Positions 33,085-46,134 of a DNA stretch of 64,000 nucleotides are shown here, one piece after another (the first letter of the stretch is position 1; each line of letters starts with the position of its first letter). The notes under the pieces are model-generated. The model was not told the origin of the DNA. It saw only the letters and a program-made list of their open reading frames with translations, and ran no database searches. Source of the DNA: Rugalucina vietnamica (Eukaryota > Mollusca > Bivalvia > Lucinida > Lucinidae); the NCBI GenBank assembly GCA_964017185.1, contig OZ024874.1, positions 50,310,856-50,374,855 on the forward strand. The letters are read 5' to 3'. The position numbers and the translations under genes are program-made.

Positions 33085-33185
33085 ACATGATACGAATTCC
33101 AGTTGAAAGCTTATGTATGCTTCTGTGTTGCCCCATGAAAGAACTTTAGATATCCTGATGAAGATCTGGCTGATTTTATATTAAA
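33085..33185 (+). repeat. Block Z6
   Basis: GATACGAATTCCAGTTGAAA, CTTCTGTGTTGCCCCATGAA and AGATCTGGCTGATTTTATAT recur at 42370-42475 and, more weakly, at 27530-27615. Downstream, CAGCACATTTGGGGCGGAAT / ATCATTCTAGAATTAGGCAA recurs at 42640-42730. Confidence 0.75.
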
Positions 33186-33547
33186 TTTTGATAGACTTAG
33201 CTAGCTGTATAATTTTATCCATTACGATAATTCAATATGAAAATGTAAAATGTATACAGGTGATTAAAGTTTGTTTAATTATAATGTGGTTTTGTAAAAC
33301 AAACATGCTGTTTAGATGGTTATATTTATGCTTACTTTTTCCTAAATTTACATTGTAGAATACCTCCTCTCTGTCTGTTACGTCTATGTCGAAACTTCAC
33401 AATTACCTTCATTTGTGACGACTAAAAGTAATTGAAAACTACGTCGACGCGGAAAACATAAACACTTAATGTAAAAAGAGTATAATCAGCACATTTGGGG
33501 CGGAATCATTCTAGAATTAGGCAATTTTACGCCTACAAATGGCTTTT

Positions 33548-34262
33548 TATGCAGCTTACTGAATCTGTGAGTCCTCGTTTTTGATTCATCGTGGAGGTTA
33601 TCATGACTTATTTGTTTGTCCTTGGTGATTCATTGGCTAGTTAGAGATTCACCACGAGGACCGAACAACCAAGTAAATGTTGTGAACCACTGCTGAAGAT
33701 CAGGGTGAGGTTAGGGCCTTGTAAAACCGGTTTAAGCCGCCCATCTCTAGTAATTTCATATAACTAATTGTTCCATTGCGATACTTCTGCTGTGGTTCTA
33801 AATAGTTTATGTTTTGTAAATTAATTTTTATGAGGATGGGTCAGAAAGTTCTGTCATAGGTGTTTTGTTAATAGACATGATAGGTTGCTGTATTATACCT
33901 TGATTGAAGGAGCTACATTTCTCCTTTACGGAGATGCCAAAATAATGCACGAAATAAATAAATACTTCGAAATAGGCGTCTTGAAAAACACGTGGGGAAA
34001 AACCACTGGCACGTTTTCTTTAATGTGTGAATATTCTTTGTGAACTTTCTGACACACCCTCGTATGCTGTGTGAACCTTATGTACGTTTTCTTAGTTTTA
34101 GTTAAGTTCGGATAACTGAGTGGCCACCTATTGGGAAATAGCTTCTCACTCGGCTTACGATAGTATTATAGTGTAAGTGCCTAATTGTCAATTTAGTTTT
34201 CCCACCTCGGTTTTGGAATTTCATTCCAATTGCGTCTTTTCCTGATAAATGCCAACTTGTAC
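33548..34262 (+). mobile_element. R4 repeat, partial
   Basis: It runs from AGCTTACTGAATCTGTGAGT to ATGCCAACTTGTACTTTTC. The 5' ~230 bp of the full-length copy are missing. About 170 bp of unrelated sequence (33830-34060) interrupt it. Confidence 0.7.
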
Positions 34263-34419
34263 TTTTCATGCTTTGAGGTGGAGCGGCGAAAGAACCTAAA
34301 AATTACAATTCTAAAATATTTAAATACATATGGACAAAGACAAACTAGAGAGTTTCAAGCTTCTCTTCGCAAAAGGACATTGCATGTAATGGAATTTTGC
34401 ATCGAGCTATAGCTTATTA

Positions 34420-34745
34420 TATCTTTCAATACGTCCATTTACATGTCAGTATGAACTTGGCTAATTCGTCGATATGCGTACTCAAAGACGATCCAAATCC
34501 ATTTACTAAATACACATGGGAAACAGCAATTTACATAGGTTACAAAGAGCAGAACAATAATAAAAACATACAAAAAATAGGCTGAATGGACTGTTAATTG
34601 TTCCTTAAGGACACACCATTGAGGTTTTGTAATAACAACGATATCCAGAACCACTCAACTACAGCAAAAAGACAAAACTTGCTAATGGTTATCATCATTC
34701 ATTTTCATAACAATTTACTAATCGTAGGCGGATAATATTGTTATG
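34420..34745 (+). repeat. Duplicated block Z1, copy 2
   Basis: It is colinear with 30110-30480 and uninterrupted, so it gives the empty-site sequence for the R4 insertion at 43467. Confidence 0.88.
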
Positions 34746-35166
34746 CCTTTCCGTGAGTCAACCAACACAACATCAAAATTCAAATGTCAAGAAATGCTGT
34801 GTTTTTTCACGTGTGTCAATTGCTAGAAATAACACAATATATGGGAGATTCAGGAGTAATAATACATTTGAACTTGTAAATAGAGTAGTTCTTATTGCGC
34901 TAACCTTAAAGTTCATAAATTACAACTGCCTAAACGGAACAGGTTTATTTCCAAAGAAGCGTTGACCATTTCTATTCAAAAATGCCTATGGTTTTTGGAA
35001 AAACAAAAAGCCGGTCATCTGTGCTCTTATGCACAGGTTAACTTCCTTGAATAATGCACTACTGGATAACACAATTTGTTTCCTTTTATCGTGCCACAGG
35101 ATCTGAATTTTGGGCTAAAACAATCAATTTTTGTATGAAATATATAGTAATTTGGAAACATTTTTA

Positions 35167-35280
35167 TAGAGTATCGTTACCCCTGAGAACCAACAAAAGC
35201 TTTTGCATGCATATGTGTAGCCATGTAATGCACAACATATGAAAGTGGCGTGTTGGTTCTTTGGGGGGAACGATACTCTA
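35167..35280. mobile_element. 114-bp mini-MITE, TA-bordered
   Basis: TAGAGTATCGTTACCCCTGA and the inverse of GGGGGGAACGATACTCTA form ends of about 28 bp with a few mismatches (both extend to GAACCAAC / GTTGGTTC). TA on both sides suggests a Tc1/mariner-type target, which is inference. Confidence 0.75.
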
Positions 35281-35748
35281 GAGCCCAAAAACCAGAGCCC
35301 AAATATGATAAACTGTTATAGCTACTCATTCAGACAAAGCTAGCATATATTAAGTAATGGAAAATGAAACAGCATAACATGGTCATAATATGCACTATTA
35401 GAAATGTTATTAACTTGAATCTGGATGCTGCAGAATCAACTTTCATCACTTGGGCAACGGACATTAATGGTGTCCATCATTTTGTGTTACAAAAATTTGG
35501 TGACATACTGTACAGTGTACATATTTGTCCCTTGTTTTTTGCACGGCCTCTAATCTATAAAAATTCTATCTCTGTTTTATTTTTTCTACACTGTAAGGGC
35601 TCAGTAAATGGGTTTGGCTGGCATATGGTAAGTGCAGTCCAATTTATTTACTTATGATGCTTTTGACACTTGATTTTTTGAAAATTCATTTCATTGTTAA
35701 ATTATGGAGATAGGTAGCCGTGTTAGTGTAGCCGGTGTACATGTATAT

Positions 35749-37012
35749 GAGGGTCTGGATGGGGGGTCCTGGTATTCACTAATCACTAAAAATTTAGCCA
35801 TTTATTCACTGTCATTAAAATTTTGGCTTATTCATTAAAATTAGCTCAATTATTCATTAAAATATGATAATTACTAGTCACGCCTTCTTCACCTAGCTAA
35901 TATCCATAAGCAAATAGGTGTTCCCCACCTAAGGCATCCCTTATCTCAAGCCACAAGGACTAGTTCTATAATATTAAATTGTAGACTGCTGAGTGCAACC
36001 TTGATATTAACATCTTGAGAGAAGCATATATACTCTGCTAGACCACAAAGCCTCATATAAACTTTCCGAAATAGTATACCGATTGTTTTAGCAAATCCCC
36101 TTTTAAATCTGTTCGCCCTAAGTTTTACCCTGAATCTTTCTCTTCAATTATGAATACCAAAGTTTAATTGTAACTTCAGGGGTAAAAGTTATAATAAAAT
36201 GCTGTTGTTTAATTAGTATGGAAGTACTATGTGATGCATGGATTTTGTGTTTGTGCCTGATTGTACAATACATTTTATTAATGTCTTAAATACCGAGCGA
36301 GCGAAGCGAGCGAGGAAAAAAATTATGTAGCGCCATATAAATTGCAAGATAGATTTGCATTAGTATTGCCTTGTTTCTGATTGCAAAAGACACTATAATT
36401 ATGTTCTGTCATATAAAAAGCAAGATGATGTCCATCCATAGAAAAGATGTCAAAGATTATCATTATAGGATTGGAACATACATAATAAGGACAAAGTCGG
36501 GTAATAGAATGTAAAGAAAATACATATACACAAGCAAAAAAAAAACATAGAAATAGTATCTGGCTCAGTAAACATTCAGAATGATTTATTTTATTTTTCT
36601 CTGCCTTCAAATGACACATTTCTTTTTCAACTGGACCATGAGGTGAGCCCCTACATGCTTGGCTTCCAGACATGTGTGTTTCCAAACATTCAAGGATTTC
36701 TGAAATATGAATACAACATTTGAACTAAATCGGGTCTAGGGGCGTCCAGATCCCAGAAAAAAATGAAATTCTGGAATGTCAAGGAGGCCATCTAAGACAA
36801 TTCCATAGCCAAATTTTAGCATATTCATTATTCTTTAAAATGTTATTATTCACTATTCATTATATTACTTTGCTATTCATTAAAAAATTACATTTATTCA
36901 TTATTTTTAGGACCTCATTATTCACTAATCATTAAATTTTTTGCTCTTTATTCACTCTCATTAAAAATTTTAGGCCATTATTCATTAATCATTATACCCC
37001 ATCCAGACCCTC
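35749..37012. mobile_element. 1.26-kb element with GAGGGTCTGGATGGGG ends and GTATAT target duplication
   Basis: The 16-bp inverted ends GAGGGTCTGGATGGGG are exact. GTATAT borders both sides (35743-35748 and 37013-37018). Subterminal zones of about 150-200 bp on each side are full of ATTCATTAAAA / CATTAATC units. The longest inner frame (36685-36323, minus) shows no domain. The superfamily is not assigned. Confidence 0.85.
36293..36317. repeat. GAGCGAGCGAAGCGAGCGAG motif
   Basis: CCGAGCGAGCGAAGCGAGCG followed by AGG is a dense GAGC/GAAG repeat standing out from A/T-rich DNA in the middle of the 35749-37012 element. Confidence 0.6.
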
Positions 37013-37160
37013 GTATATGTCTTTTATGCTACATTGGCTATGACCAACTAGGTAGAATTTATCATACATATTTGGACACAATAATTCATTTGTACATGAT
37101 AAATGTCAAACAAATTTGTTGCAAGAACGTACTTATCAAGCTACATAAAGTTTTGACAAC

Positions 37161-37868
37161 TTAAAGCCAGATGTACGTAATTGACCTCACGGTAGATTTT
37201 TTTTATTTTTTGCACGTGAGTGTATTTTGATGTCCTACATATGAAAATGAAAAGAAATCGATACCGTTCCGAGCCTGTTTTCGAGATATCGGCCTTCAAA
37301 ATCGTCAAATTTAAGAGCGAAAATACATTGACGTCAACGTAAAATGCGATTTTTAGACCCCCTTTTTGTTAATTTTTTTGATATATTTCAAAAAATCCAC
37401 GGTAGGATTTTCTAAAAAACTGATATGTATTAGAGAAACTCCTGAACTACATATAGATAACGAGAAAGTCCTTAGTTACCGGATTTGTTTTCCTGCTATA
37501 GGCGTGCGAAGAGAGGTAGTCGTTGCTGAATTCAGTACATTTTACGCGCGACGTCGATTTTGCGCCAAAATTTCCGACACTGTTTAGTATTCAATATTGC
37601 TAACTGTCGCGGAAATGTTTTCTTCGGGATAACATGTCCACAATCTATATTTTGAGCAACAAAAATATAAATAATATCAAACTTTTAACATTTCTGGACT
37701 CCTCTGCATAATTGTATGGATAAAGTTTCGTATTCCGAACGTAAACTGACGCTAGAAATGACGTTTCGAGCGAAAACTAACGTTACGAATGCGGCGTAAA
37801 AATGACGTTTCGACCCTTAGATACGCACGTTCCTTTGAGCGCCTTCAATTACGTACATCTGTCTTTAA
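37161..37868. mobile_element. 708-bp TTAA-bordered element
   Basis: TTAAAGCCAGATGTACGTAA and the inverse of TTACGTACATCTGTCTTTAA are the ends, 18/19 matching after TTAA. Several GACGT and CGTTACG motifs lie near the right end. No transposase frame. A stretch at 37650-37690 resembles part of MITE-3. Confidence 0.82.
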
Positions 37869-38394
37869 AGAGTTTTTATTGATTCCAGACTGGAAACTCG
37901 GCATTTTTTGCTTTTTTTATTTATAGAGTATATATGGTAAGCTAATATTGCATAGGCAGAAATGCTATACAGGTACCTCCTAAAAGTTTTCCTAACAATA
38001 TTTCACACTACAAATATTTAAACATTTTTGGTGTGTTTTTCATGATTCTTGTATGTTTCTGTCGACTGAATGCTTTAATAGACAAATGTTAGTAACAACA
38101 AACGTCAGCAGGCAAGAAAAAAACAAATTTTCTACCTTTTTGTATTCATGAAATTTAGACCCCCGCCCCCACTAAAGCGTTGATTTCTACCAAATTATGA
38201 CAGAATATGTAAATGTCTGCACACATATCTCTTCATAAGACATAGAACTATTGTCCTCAGTATAAAGGATCAGCATCGGGAGCTTAATAACAGTGTTCTG
38301 GGCCGCTAAAGTATAGGCATATACAGGCCATATAGTCAACGGTCCTTTGTTGATGAATGAAATGCAAAGAGACAAATAAAAACAAAGCAGTCAA

Positions 38395-38504
38395 GAAAAT
38401 TTATATAGCAAAGATATCAAGAATATCCAAATTTTTCTAGTGAAATTTCAATTTTCACAGCTAAAAAAAAATCTCTGTAAATTACATTGGAAAGTTTTCG
38501 TAAT
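38395..38504 (-). mobile_element. MITE-3 end fragment
   Basis: The reverse complement begins CATTACGAAAACTTTCCAAT and shows the A/T block GTGAAAATTGAAATTTC; the core and other end are missing. It abuts a duplicated block at the same place where 46030-46075 (a MITE-3 right end) abuts its counterpart. Confidence 0.65.
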
Positions 38505-38559
38505 GATAATTCAAATTCACACTTGTCACTCGTATAGACAAACAACGATTACCCAAAAG

Positions 38560-39170
38560 ACCATGTTCAATTCTACATCCTTGTGAAGTTTATCTTGTCT
38601 TAGCGCCTATCGAATTACTTCTATACTTCTACTATCGACTGAAAAATGTGTTTTCGAAACAAGGCTGGCGTATTAACATTTAGTTTTCCCTGTTGTGTAC
38701 ATATGACAAGAATGATGAATGAGACAAGTAGCAAAAGTCTGTGTTCGTATTTTTCATTTTGAAATCCCTTTGGATAAGCAAAAAGATCTACAAAAGTATA
38801 GTTGATTCTTTCTGTCGACATGTCCTATGAACAAATGTAAAGTTAATTGACAAAAGTGTCCTGAATGTCGAGATTCATTAGAGAACCACTTTAGAATGGC
38901 ATGGTCGGATAATCTGCTTTACCAGCTAAGTAAAACTGAAACATTTGCAGCTGACACTCTTCTTTCTCTGTCCGGGAATAAATACGAAGCGAAATAACAC
39001 CAATTAATCAATAAAAACAACGTGCTGTGTCTTTGTCTTATGAACAAAATGAACAAAAGAAATGTTAATACCTTATTCATTTTATTCAAATGTTTTCTTA
39101 ATGTATAAATTTGAAATATTATAATGGGTATCAATTGTTGTGGCTGCCAATGGTGTTTTGTAGTATTGCT
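38560..39170 (+). repeat. Block Z3, copy 2
   Basis: It is colinear with 31655-32285. Preceded by ATTCAAATTCACACTTGTCA, which also precedes copy 3 at 46083. Confidence 0.85.
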
Positions 39171-39371
39171 GACTAAATTTTTTGTTTTTCGTAGTAGACT
39201 CACGTCACAGATTTGCCGTTATAAATATCAATGACAAGCAAGTTCCTATTGGTAAAAAAGCAAACATTTTATTTATATTTACATGTATAACGGTAAATCT
39301 GTGACGTGTTCATGAGTCTACTCCGATAAGAACAATAATAGAATGAATTATAAAATCAAATTATCAGAAAA

Positions 39372-40020
39372 AAAGTACGAGTAGGCAAAGATCAGGAAAA
39401 GGCATAACCAGAAAAAAGATTCCCACTCTAAAAACCGAGGTGGGAAAAAAACAAATTAACAATCAGGTACTTATATTATGAAAACATATCGTAAGCCAAA
39501 TAAGCAGCTGTTTTCCCAATAAGTGGCCACTCAGTTGCCCTCACTTAACTAAAAATACATAAACACACACTAGGCGTCAACAGCACAAACATTTTAAACA
39601 CCAAGACATAAAACAAAAAGAACCACCACAGAAGTATCGCTTTGTTATCAGTAACACAAAGTTACTGGTTGGCTTAAACCGGTTTTACATGGTTATAACC
39701 TCACACTCAGCTTCTGCAGTGGTTCATAACATTTAGTTAGTTCTTCGGTCCTTGTGGTGAATCTCTAACTAGTCAATGAATCATCAAGAATAAACAAATA
39801 AATCACAGATTGAGTAAGCTGTCCGACGAGGGAGATCCCTGGGCGCCGAATAACCTACTAACTCCGTAGCAAAGAAAAACACCAGTTGGATCCCGGTGGG
39901 CCAAACAACAGACAAGAAGCTCCGGTCCCAAACAACTAAAATGAATAGCTTTCAGTCGGGGCCATCATAGAGTCTGACGCCCGACCCACCGGCGTGCAAT
40001 AAAAGAAGGCAGCATGCGTT
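39372..40020 (-). mobile_element. R4 repeat, reversed
   Basis: It starts with the inverse of the fixed end (AAGTACGAGTAGGCAAAGAT) and stays colinear with the full-length copy to CGGCGTGCAATAAAAGAAGG. An internal ~30-bp deletion lies near 39806. Confidence 0.8.
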
Positions 40021-40329
40021 AATAACTCTTAAGTCCGGTTTCTTTCTTTGCAGATCGAAAGTGGATATTGTGCGTAATGTTGATTCAACTTCATCACCTA
40101 GAACCTCTTCGAGAAAGAATTGATTCCATTGACTGGATTGCATCAATTTCAGGACCGTTAATTCTTACCTTACTTTAACTCAAAGACTCGGCTACCAAAC
40201 CTTTATCTACGTTTTAAAACTGGATTTACAACATACTTGTCAATTGTTTGCAATAGACACGGCAATCGTGAGTAACGTTAACGCAGGATGGATGATATTT
40301 CACGAAGGTTCTGACCGTTAACAGATTTT

Positions 40330-42010
40330 CTCAGGCTATAACGCTGACATTAAGTAGGTGTTACAAGAGTTGATGAATATAGGTGTGTGATATGTTTTGA
40401 CTAAAGTGAAGAATCCGAATGTCAAAGAGAAACAACCTGTCATATAATAAGGTTGAACAAACTTTTCAAATACTATTTCCGTATTACCTATGCATTTCTT
40501 TGAGTAAGCATTACATGCTGATGACACATTATTATCCCTTTCCCTAATCATATATCAGAAAAACGCGCACGTTCGTGCTCTGATAAGTAGCGAAAGAACA
40601 AATTGAACATGTGGGCGCAGTCATTTATAAAGAATAAGTGATCCGGCACTAATATGTGTTTTATAATAATGACGATCCGTACAATCAATTGTGTAATTGT
40701 GCTTATTTGTGCGGTTCAGAAGGCCTACGATACAGCAGCCAACATTCAATGGCTCTTTATTTTGTTTCAAATGAGTCTTACTCACACAAAGCCATATTTC
40801 ACAGCATGGGATATATTCAAAAGGTAAAACTAGGAATTTGGAAATGTAAAACAGATTTCTACAGATATAGACAACCAGTACTTCACAGCAGTCCTGATGA
40901 AACTTACCATAATTTTCAGAATAATAGACACGTTCTTTCGAGGAAAACTAATAAACTCATGTTTTTGTATACGTTTGCTGTTTCGTTGTACGTTTTTATT
41001 TGCTTTCTATAATGAGCGCGTGGGTTTAAAATTAACCTGGTACGATAAGTTTATTAGTCTATTTAAAGGTCATGCTGTGTCTTAATTTTTTTTCCCAAGA
41101 CACCTACAGTGTCATACCAGTTTTTGACTCAATGCTGCTCAAGTACATTGACTAGTTGACAAATCAACTTCGCTATGTAGGTAGCAGTTCTGTATATACT
41201 GGATTTAGAACAAAATGACCGTTATGGTTTCATATGCTTTAAAAAGAATATTTTGCGATCGCACAGACTAATATGATGAAAGGCAAATATCATTTATGTC
41301 AGTTCTCATAACACCATATTTTCAATAGCATAGTCTTCAACTAAGAACACGCATGCACTAACGCTAGACCAATGGTGTAAAGAGCAATATAACAATTTCT
41401 TTAGGGTAAACAGTGGTAAACTATTCACTTTCCCTTACGATGTACAGCATTGCATGGTCGCACTATCTATGAAGCGAGTAAGTAAGAATATGGTACCATT
41501 TTATTTGGCAAGTTCTGCCTGCGGGTGGGCCAGTTGGTTTTTCTCGGGGTTCTCCCGTTTTCGCCCACCTCATATGAACTGAAATAATCTAATTTAAAAA
41601 AAGAAGATATTTGGCGAGTATCATGTTAATACAGGTATATACCCGGTACTTTTAATCTAACAGAACAAAGATTAGAACACACTTTACTGAGTAAACCATC
41701 CAAACACAAAGCTCTAACACTGTGCATAATGCAACTGTGTGTACCTTAAATATTGGCCTGTTGTATTATTATAGTAAAATGTTCTGGATTGACCTGTTTG
41801 CTATATTAAATAATGTTTCGTCATTTTGTCAATGGAGAAAAATCATTTAGAGAATGTCTTATTTCTGACCAGCGTAAGAAGAGAAACCCAACAAATACAA
41901 GCAATCAAGTTTTACTGTTTCTCATTGGGGAATTAAAGAACAAATCAGAGAATCGGGCTTTAATAAATAAGAACGTAACCTCCCGTCCTGCTGGACATTC
42001 CATGTTATGG
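40330..42010 (+). repeat. Blocks Z5 to Z7, copy 2
   Basis: After the Z5 motifs it carries AGCGCGTGGGTTTAAAATTA with GTACGATAAGTTTATTA (40815-41095). TTCTGGATTGACCTGTTTGC and CATTTTGTCAATGGAGAAAA follow (41780-42010). The same three parts occur in order at 49205-52150. No convincing gene lies in it. Confidence 0.75.
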
Positions 42011-42774
42011 ATATTCTTATCATATCATCAGTGGAACATGACAATGACGGCTATCCAGACGTAATGGCGGTGTTGACGCTATTTGAAGTAGTACTACGTG
42101 TATGTATCGGCATGGACGTTTATCTTGATATAGTCCTTTTCAGAACAATTAGTGGCGAATATCCTTTCTCATTATAAGAACCTGCAGTAATTTTAACGAT
42201 TCCGAACCTTAGTTCATTCAGAGGATGTACACACCGTTTTCAGCATGTCTTCAAAGACTGATAAGCCTTTCAATCGCACGTGATTGCTTTTGTTCTTTTC
42301 CGGAAAGGAATATAACATATTTAATCTATCGTACGCCAAGTTTACTAAACATAATATGTGTTTATCCTTTTGTGAAACACCTGATACGAATCACAAATGA
42401 AGCTAATATATGCGTCTGTGTTGCCTCATGAAAGATTAACGATATCATTATGAAGATCTGACTGATTTTATATTTGCCAGAACTATCTTTTTTATCCATT
42501 ACGATAATTCAAACTGTTAATGTAAAATCTATGTTGTGTGACAATGGGGTTCATTATATTTGCGCCATTTTATGGTCAGACTGAAGAGATGGTTACAGTT
42601 TAGTTAAGATGGCTGTCTAGGGAAATAATAATAGAGAATAATCAGCACATTTGGGATGAAATCATTCTAAAATTAGGCAATTTCATGCCTACAAATGACG
42701 GAATCATTCTAAAATTAGGCAATTTTACGCCTTCAATTTTTTTTTTAAAGGACTGAATGGACTGTTTTTGGTAC

Positions 42775-43250
42775 ATGTAGCTTACTGAATCTTTTGAGTC
42801 GTCGTTTTTTATTCATCATGGTGGTTATCATGATTTATTTGTTTATCCTTGATGATTCATTGACTAGTTAGAGATTCACCACGAGGACCGAACAACTAAC
42901 TAAATGTTTTGAACCACTGCCAAAGATGAGAGTGCGATCAGGGTCCTGTAAAATCGGTATAAGAGCCTCCTCCAGTAATTTTATATTAATTTACTGATTG
43001 TTCCAAGGCGATACTTCTGTTACGGTTCTAACTATTTTATGTTTTGGAGTCGAATTTTTATGCTGTCTGAAGCTTATGTACGTTTCTTATTTAACTTAAG
43101 TTCGTGTAACTGAGTGGCAGTCTATTGGGAAATAGCTGATCACTCGGCTTACGATATGCTTTTAGTATAAGTACCTAAATGTCAATTTAGTTTTTCCCTC
43201 CTCGGTTTTTGGAGTGGGAATTTTCTGACAATTTACGTTTTTAGGAGGAG
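42775..43250 (+). mobile_element. R4 repeat, partial and diverged
   Basis: It spans AGCTTACTGAATCTTTTGAG to CCTCGGTTTTTGGAGTGGGA. Start point and flanks match those of the 33548 copy, including the upstream AATTAGGCAATTTTACGCCT, so both descend from one insertion before duplication. Confidence 0.7.
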
Positions 43251-43466
43251 CGGCGAAAATATATAAATTACAAGTTTAAAATCTGTAAGTACACATGAAC
43301 AAAGACAAATCTTTACATCACTAAATAGAGAGTCTCAAGCTTCTGTTCCTATGCAGTGAAATTTTGCAATGACTTATATAGTATCATTAATATCTTTCAA
43401 TGCGTCCATTTAAATGTCAGTATGAAGTTGGCTAATTTGTCGATATGCGTACTCAAAGACGATCCA

Positions 43467-44226
43467 AAAAAAGGTACAAGAAGGCAAAGATCAGGAAAAG
43501 GCGCAATCAGAAAAAGATTCCCACTCCAAAAAACGAGGTGGGAAAAAACCAAACTAACAATCCTTTACTTATACCATGAAAACATTTCGTAAGCCGAATG
43601 AGCAGCTATTTTCCCAATAGGTGGCCACTCAGTTACCTTAACTTAACTAAAAATATGAAAACATACATAAGGCGCCAACAGCACAAAAATATTTTAAACT
43701 CCAAGACATAAAACAAAAAGAACCACCACAGAAGTATCGACTTGGAACGATCAGTAACACAAAGTTACTGGCGGGTTTAAATCGATTTTACATGGCCATA
43801 ACCTCACCCTCAGCTTCTGCAGTGGTTCATAACATTTAGTTAGTTCTTCGGTCCTCGTGGTGAATCTCTAACTAGTCAATGAATCATCAAGAACAAACAA
43901 ATAAATCATGATAAACATCCTGATGAATCAAAAACCAGGACTCACAGATTGAGAAAGCTGCCCGACGATGGAGATCCCTGGGCGCCGAATAACTTACTAA
44001 CTCCGGAGCAAAAAAAAAACATCAGTTGGACCCCGGTGGGCCAAGCAACAGACAAGAAGCTCCGGCCCAAACCAACTAAAATGAATAGCTCTAAGTCGGG
44101 GCCATCATAGAGTCTGACGCCCGACCCACCGGCGTGCAATTAAAGAAGGCAGCATAGTTAATCGTGATTGGGTTAAAAACTAAGCATGCAGACTGTCGCA
44201 TAACATTCAAGTTATAACCTATACGT
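43467..44226 (-). mobile_element. R4 repeat, full length, with an empty site in the same window
   Basis: The left flank GTACTCAAAGACGATCCAAA and right flank TTTACTAAATACACATCGGA are continuous in the duplicate block at 34475-34520, which lacks the insert. This defines both ends of R4 directly: AAAAGGTACAAG on one side, CCTATACGTC on the other. A 65-codon frame (44139-43942) matches the one in 11608-12352. Confidence 0.85.
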
Positions 44227-44227
44227 C

Positions 44228-44475
44228 TATTTACTAAATACACATCGGAAACAGCAATTTACATACGTTACAAAGAGCAGAACAGTAATGAAAACATACA
44301 AAAAGGACTGAATGGACTGTAAATTGTTCCTTAAGAACATACCACTGAGGTTTTGTAATAACAACGATAACCAGAAGCACTCAAATACAACAAAAAGACA
44401 AAACTTGCTAATGGTTATTATCATTCATTTTCATAACAAAATACATATCGTAGGCGGGTAATACTGTGCGTTTCC
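44228..44475 (+). repeat. Duplicated block Z1, copy 3 (right part)
   Basis: It continues block 43400-43466 after the R4 insert, beginning TTTACTAAATACACATCGGA. Confidence 0.88.
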
Positions 44476-44867
44476 ATGAGTCAACCAACACAACATCAAA
44501 TGTCAATAAATTCTGTGTTTTTCAAGTGTGTCAATTGCTAGAAATAGCACAATATATGGGAGGTTATGATACATTTGAAAAGTAAATAGAGTAGTTTTTA
44601 TTGTGCTTTTCTTCATAAATTACAACTGCCTAAACGGAACGGGTACAGCAACGCTGAAACTGACACCCAGAGCAGCTAATCTGCCGATGAATGATATGCA
44701 AAGAGGCAAAATAAAACAGTCAACAATCAGAGAGGGTATTCTAAGAAATCAGAAAATAATTATCGGTTTAGATTCATTTTCTTACCAACGTTTGATATGT
44801 TTTCACGTTTGCATCATACTAGTCTTTGTATCGACTACCCTGTTGAAATTTGCAAAATTACAATGAT

Positions 44868-44995
44868 TCTCTTTGGCTCCATCTTGCTAAATCTATAGGG
44901 TCACTGAAGAGGCTTAAGTAGCCGAAACCACGGTATGGCCCATCCCCTTTCTCGTTAATATGTTCACTGCTCTTAAATGATCTTAGTTTGATTTT
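44868..44995 (+). repeat. Block Z2, third copy
   Basis: GGGTCACTGAAGAGGCTTAA, CGAAACCACGGTATGGCCCA and TGTTCACTGCTCTTAAATGA match the copies near 30.6 and 30.9 kb. Confidence 0.8.
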
Positions 44996-45079
44996 AATTT
45001 TATATCAAGTGTTTGTTAACAGTGTTTCTTACACATCGATGTTAAACCTGCCTAAATTGGTTCATCAGACAAAAACACA

Positions 45080-45330
45080 ACCATGTAACATACATATTTT
45101 CTTTAGTCATAAAAAAGGAAAAGTTCCAGTAGAATTGTTTTCATATTTTCCTATTTTTGTTCAAAACATAGATTGTGGATACTCGTTAGTACCGCCTCGT
45201 CGAGGCGGTTCTATCGTGTACCCACATCTATGTTTTGGAGCAACAATAAGAAAGAAAGCAATACCCCTGCATTTCCCAGTTTTACTATAAAACATTGGGG
45301 TTTAAGAATTTATCAATATTGACATGATTG
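45080..45330 (+). mobile_element. MITE-3 copy, ends diverged
   Basis: GATTGTGGATACTCGTTAGT, ACCGCCTCGTCGAGGCGGTT and ATCGTGTACCCACATCTATG form the core. Right-hand blocks AATACCCCTGCATTTCCC and TTGGGGTTTAAG follow. Confidence 0.8.
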
Positions 45331-46134
45331 GGTGGGGTATGTAAAACAGAAATCTACTGTTTTCTTGAATCTGTCAATCAAATGATGATGTGCATTTATT
45401 GCCAATAGACGTCAGAGATACTAGGAATGACTTAATATAGTTATTGTTTTAAAATTTTAATAGCTTGGTGTAAAATTGGAAATGTAACTGGTTTTCGTGG
45501 GACCCATTTCCTGGAAAATGGAATGCATTTGATTAAAATTACACAAAGCCTAAATGTCTAGGATACATAATCTGACAATTAAGGATTATATTGGGATCAT
45601 GGAAATGTATTTGTCTGGGAAAAGTTAGTGTAAACATGTTTTTCTGGACTATTCTGAAAGTGGGTAAATTGGGGCGGCTCGTGTGCGCTTATTGTTTGCT
45701 GAAAGATGACATGCCTTTTGTTTCAGGTTCTTATATGATTGAAGTCAATGACTACATCGAAACATCTGGCTTATTTTTTTAGAAAAAGCTAAGAAAAATA
45801 GGTCCAACGAGTTCAACCCCGGAAGTACATTGTAACTGAAAAATGACTCACTTGCTCTGAGCTGACCACTCATTTCACAGGCATGTATACACAAATCCAT
45901 GTATTTGCAATATATTCTACAGCCACATGATAAAGAATGCTAAAGAATGTAACATTGTTGACAAAAATAAAGAATGCTTTTTATACAGGTGAATCTTCAA
46001 ACATGTATATACAGTGACCACACATAGGTCCTTAGGTGGGTATCTATTACACGGACATGTTTTCTTGATGAATTTATGATTCAAATTCACACATGTCTCT
46101 CGTATAGACAAACATAGTTAATCAACGTTTACCC

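Noticed and set aside
36323-36685. 120-codon minus-strand ORF
   Set aside because: It lies inside a non-autonomous transposon with no transposase motif and A/T-rich composition.
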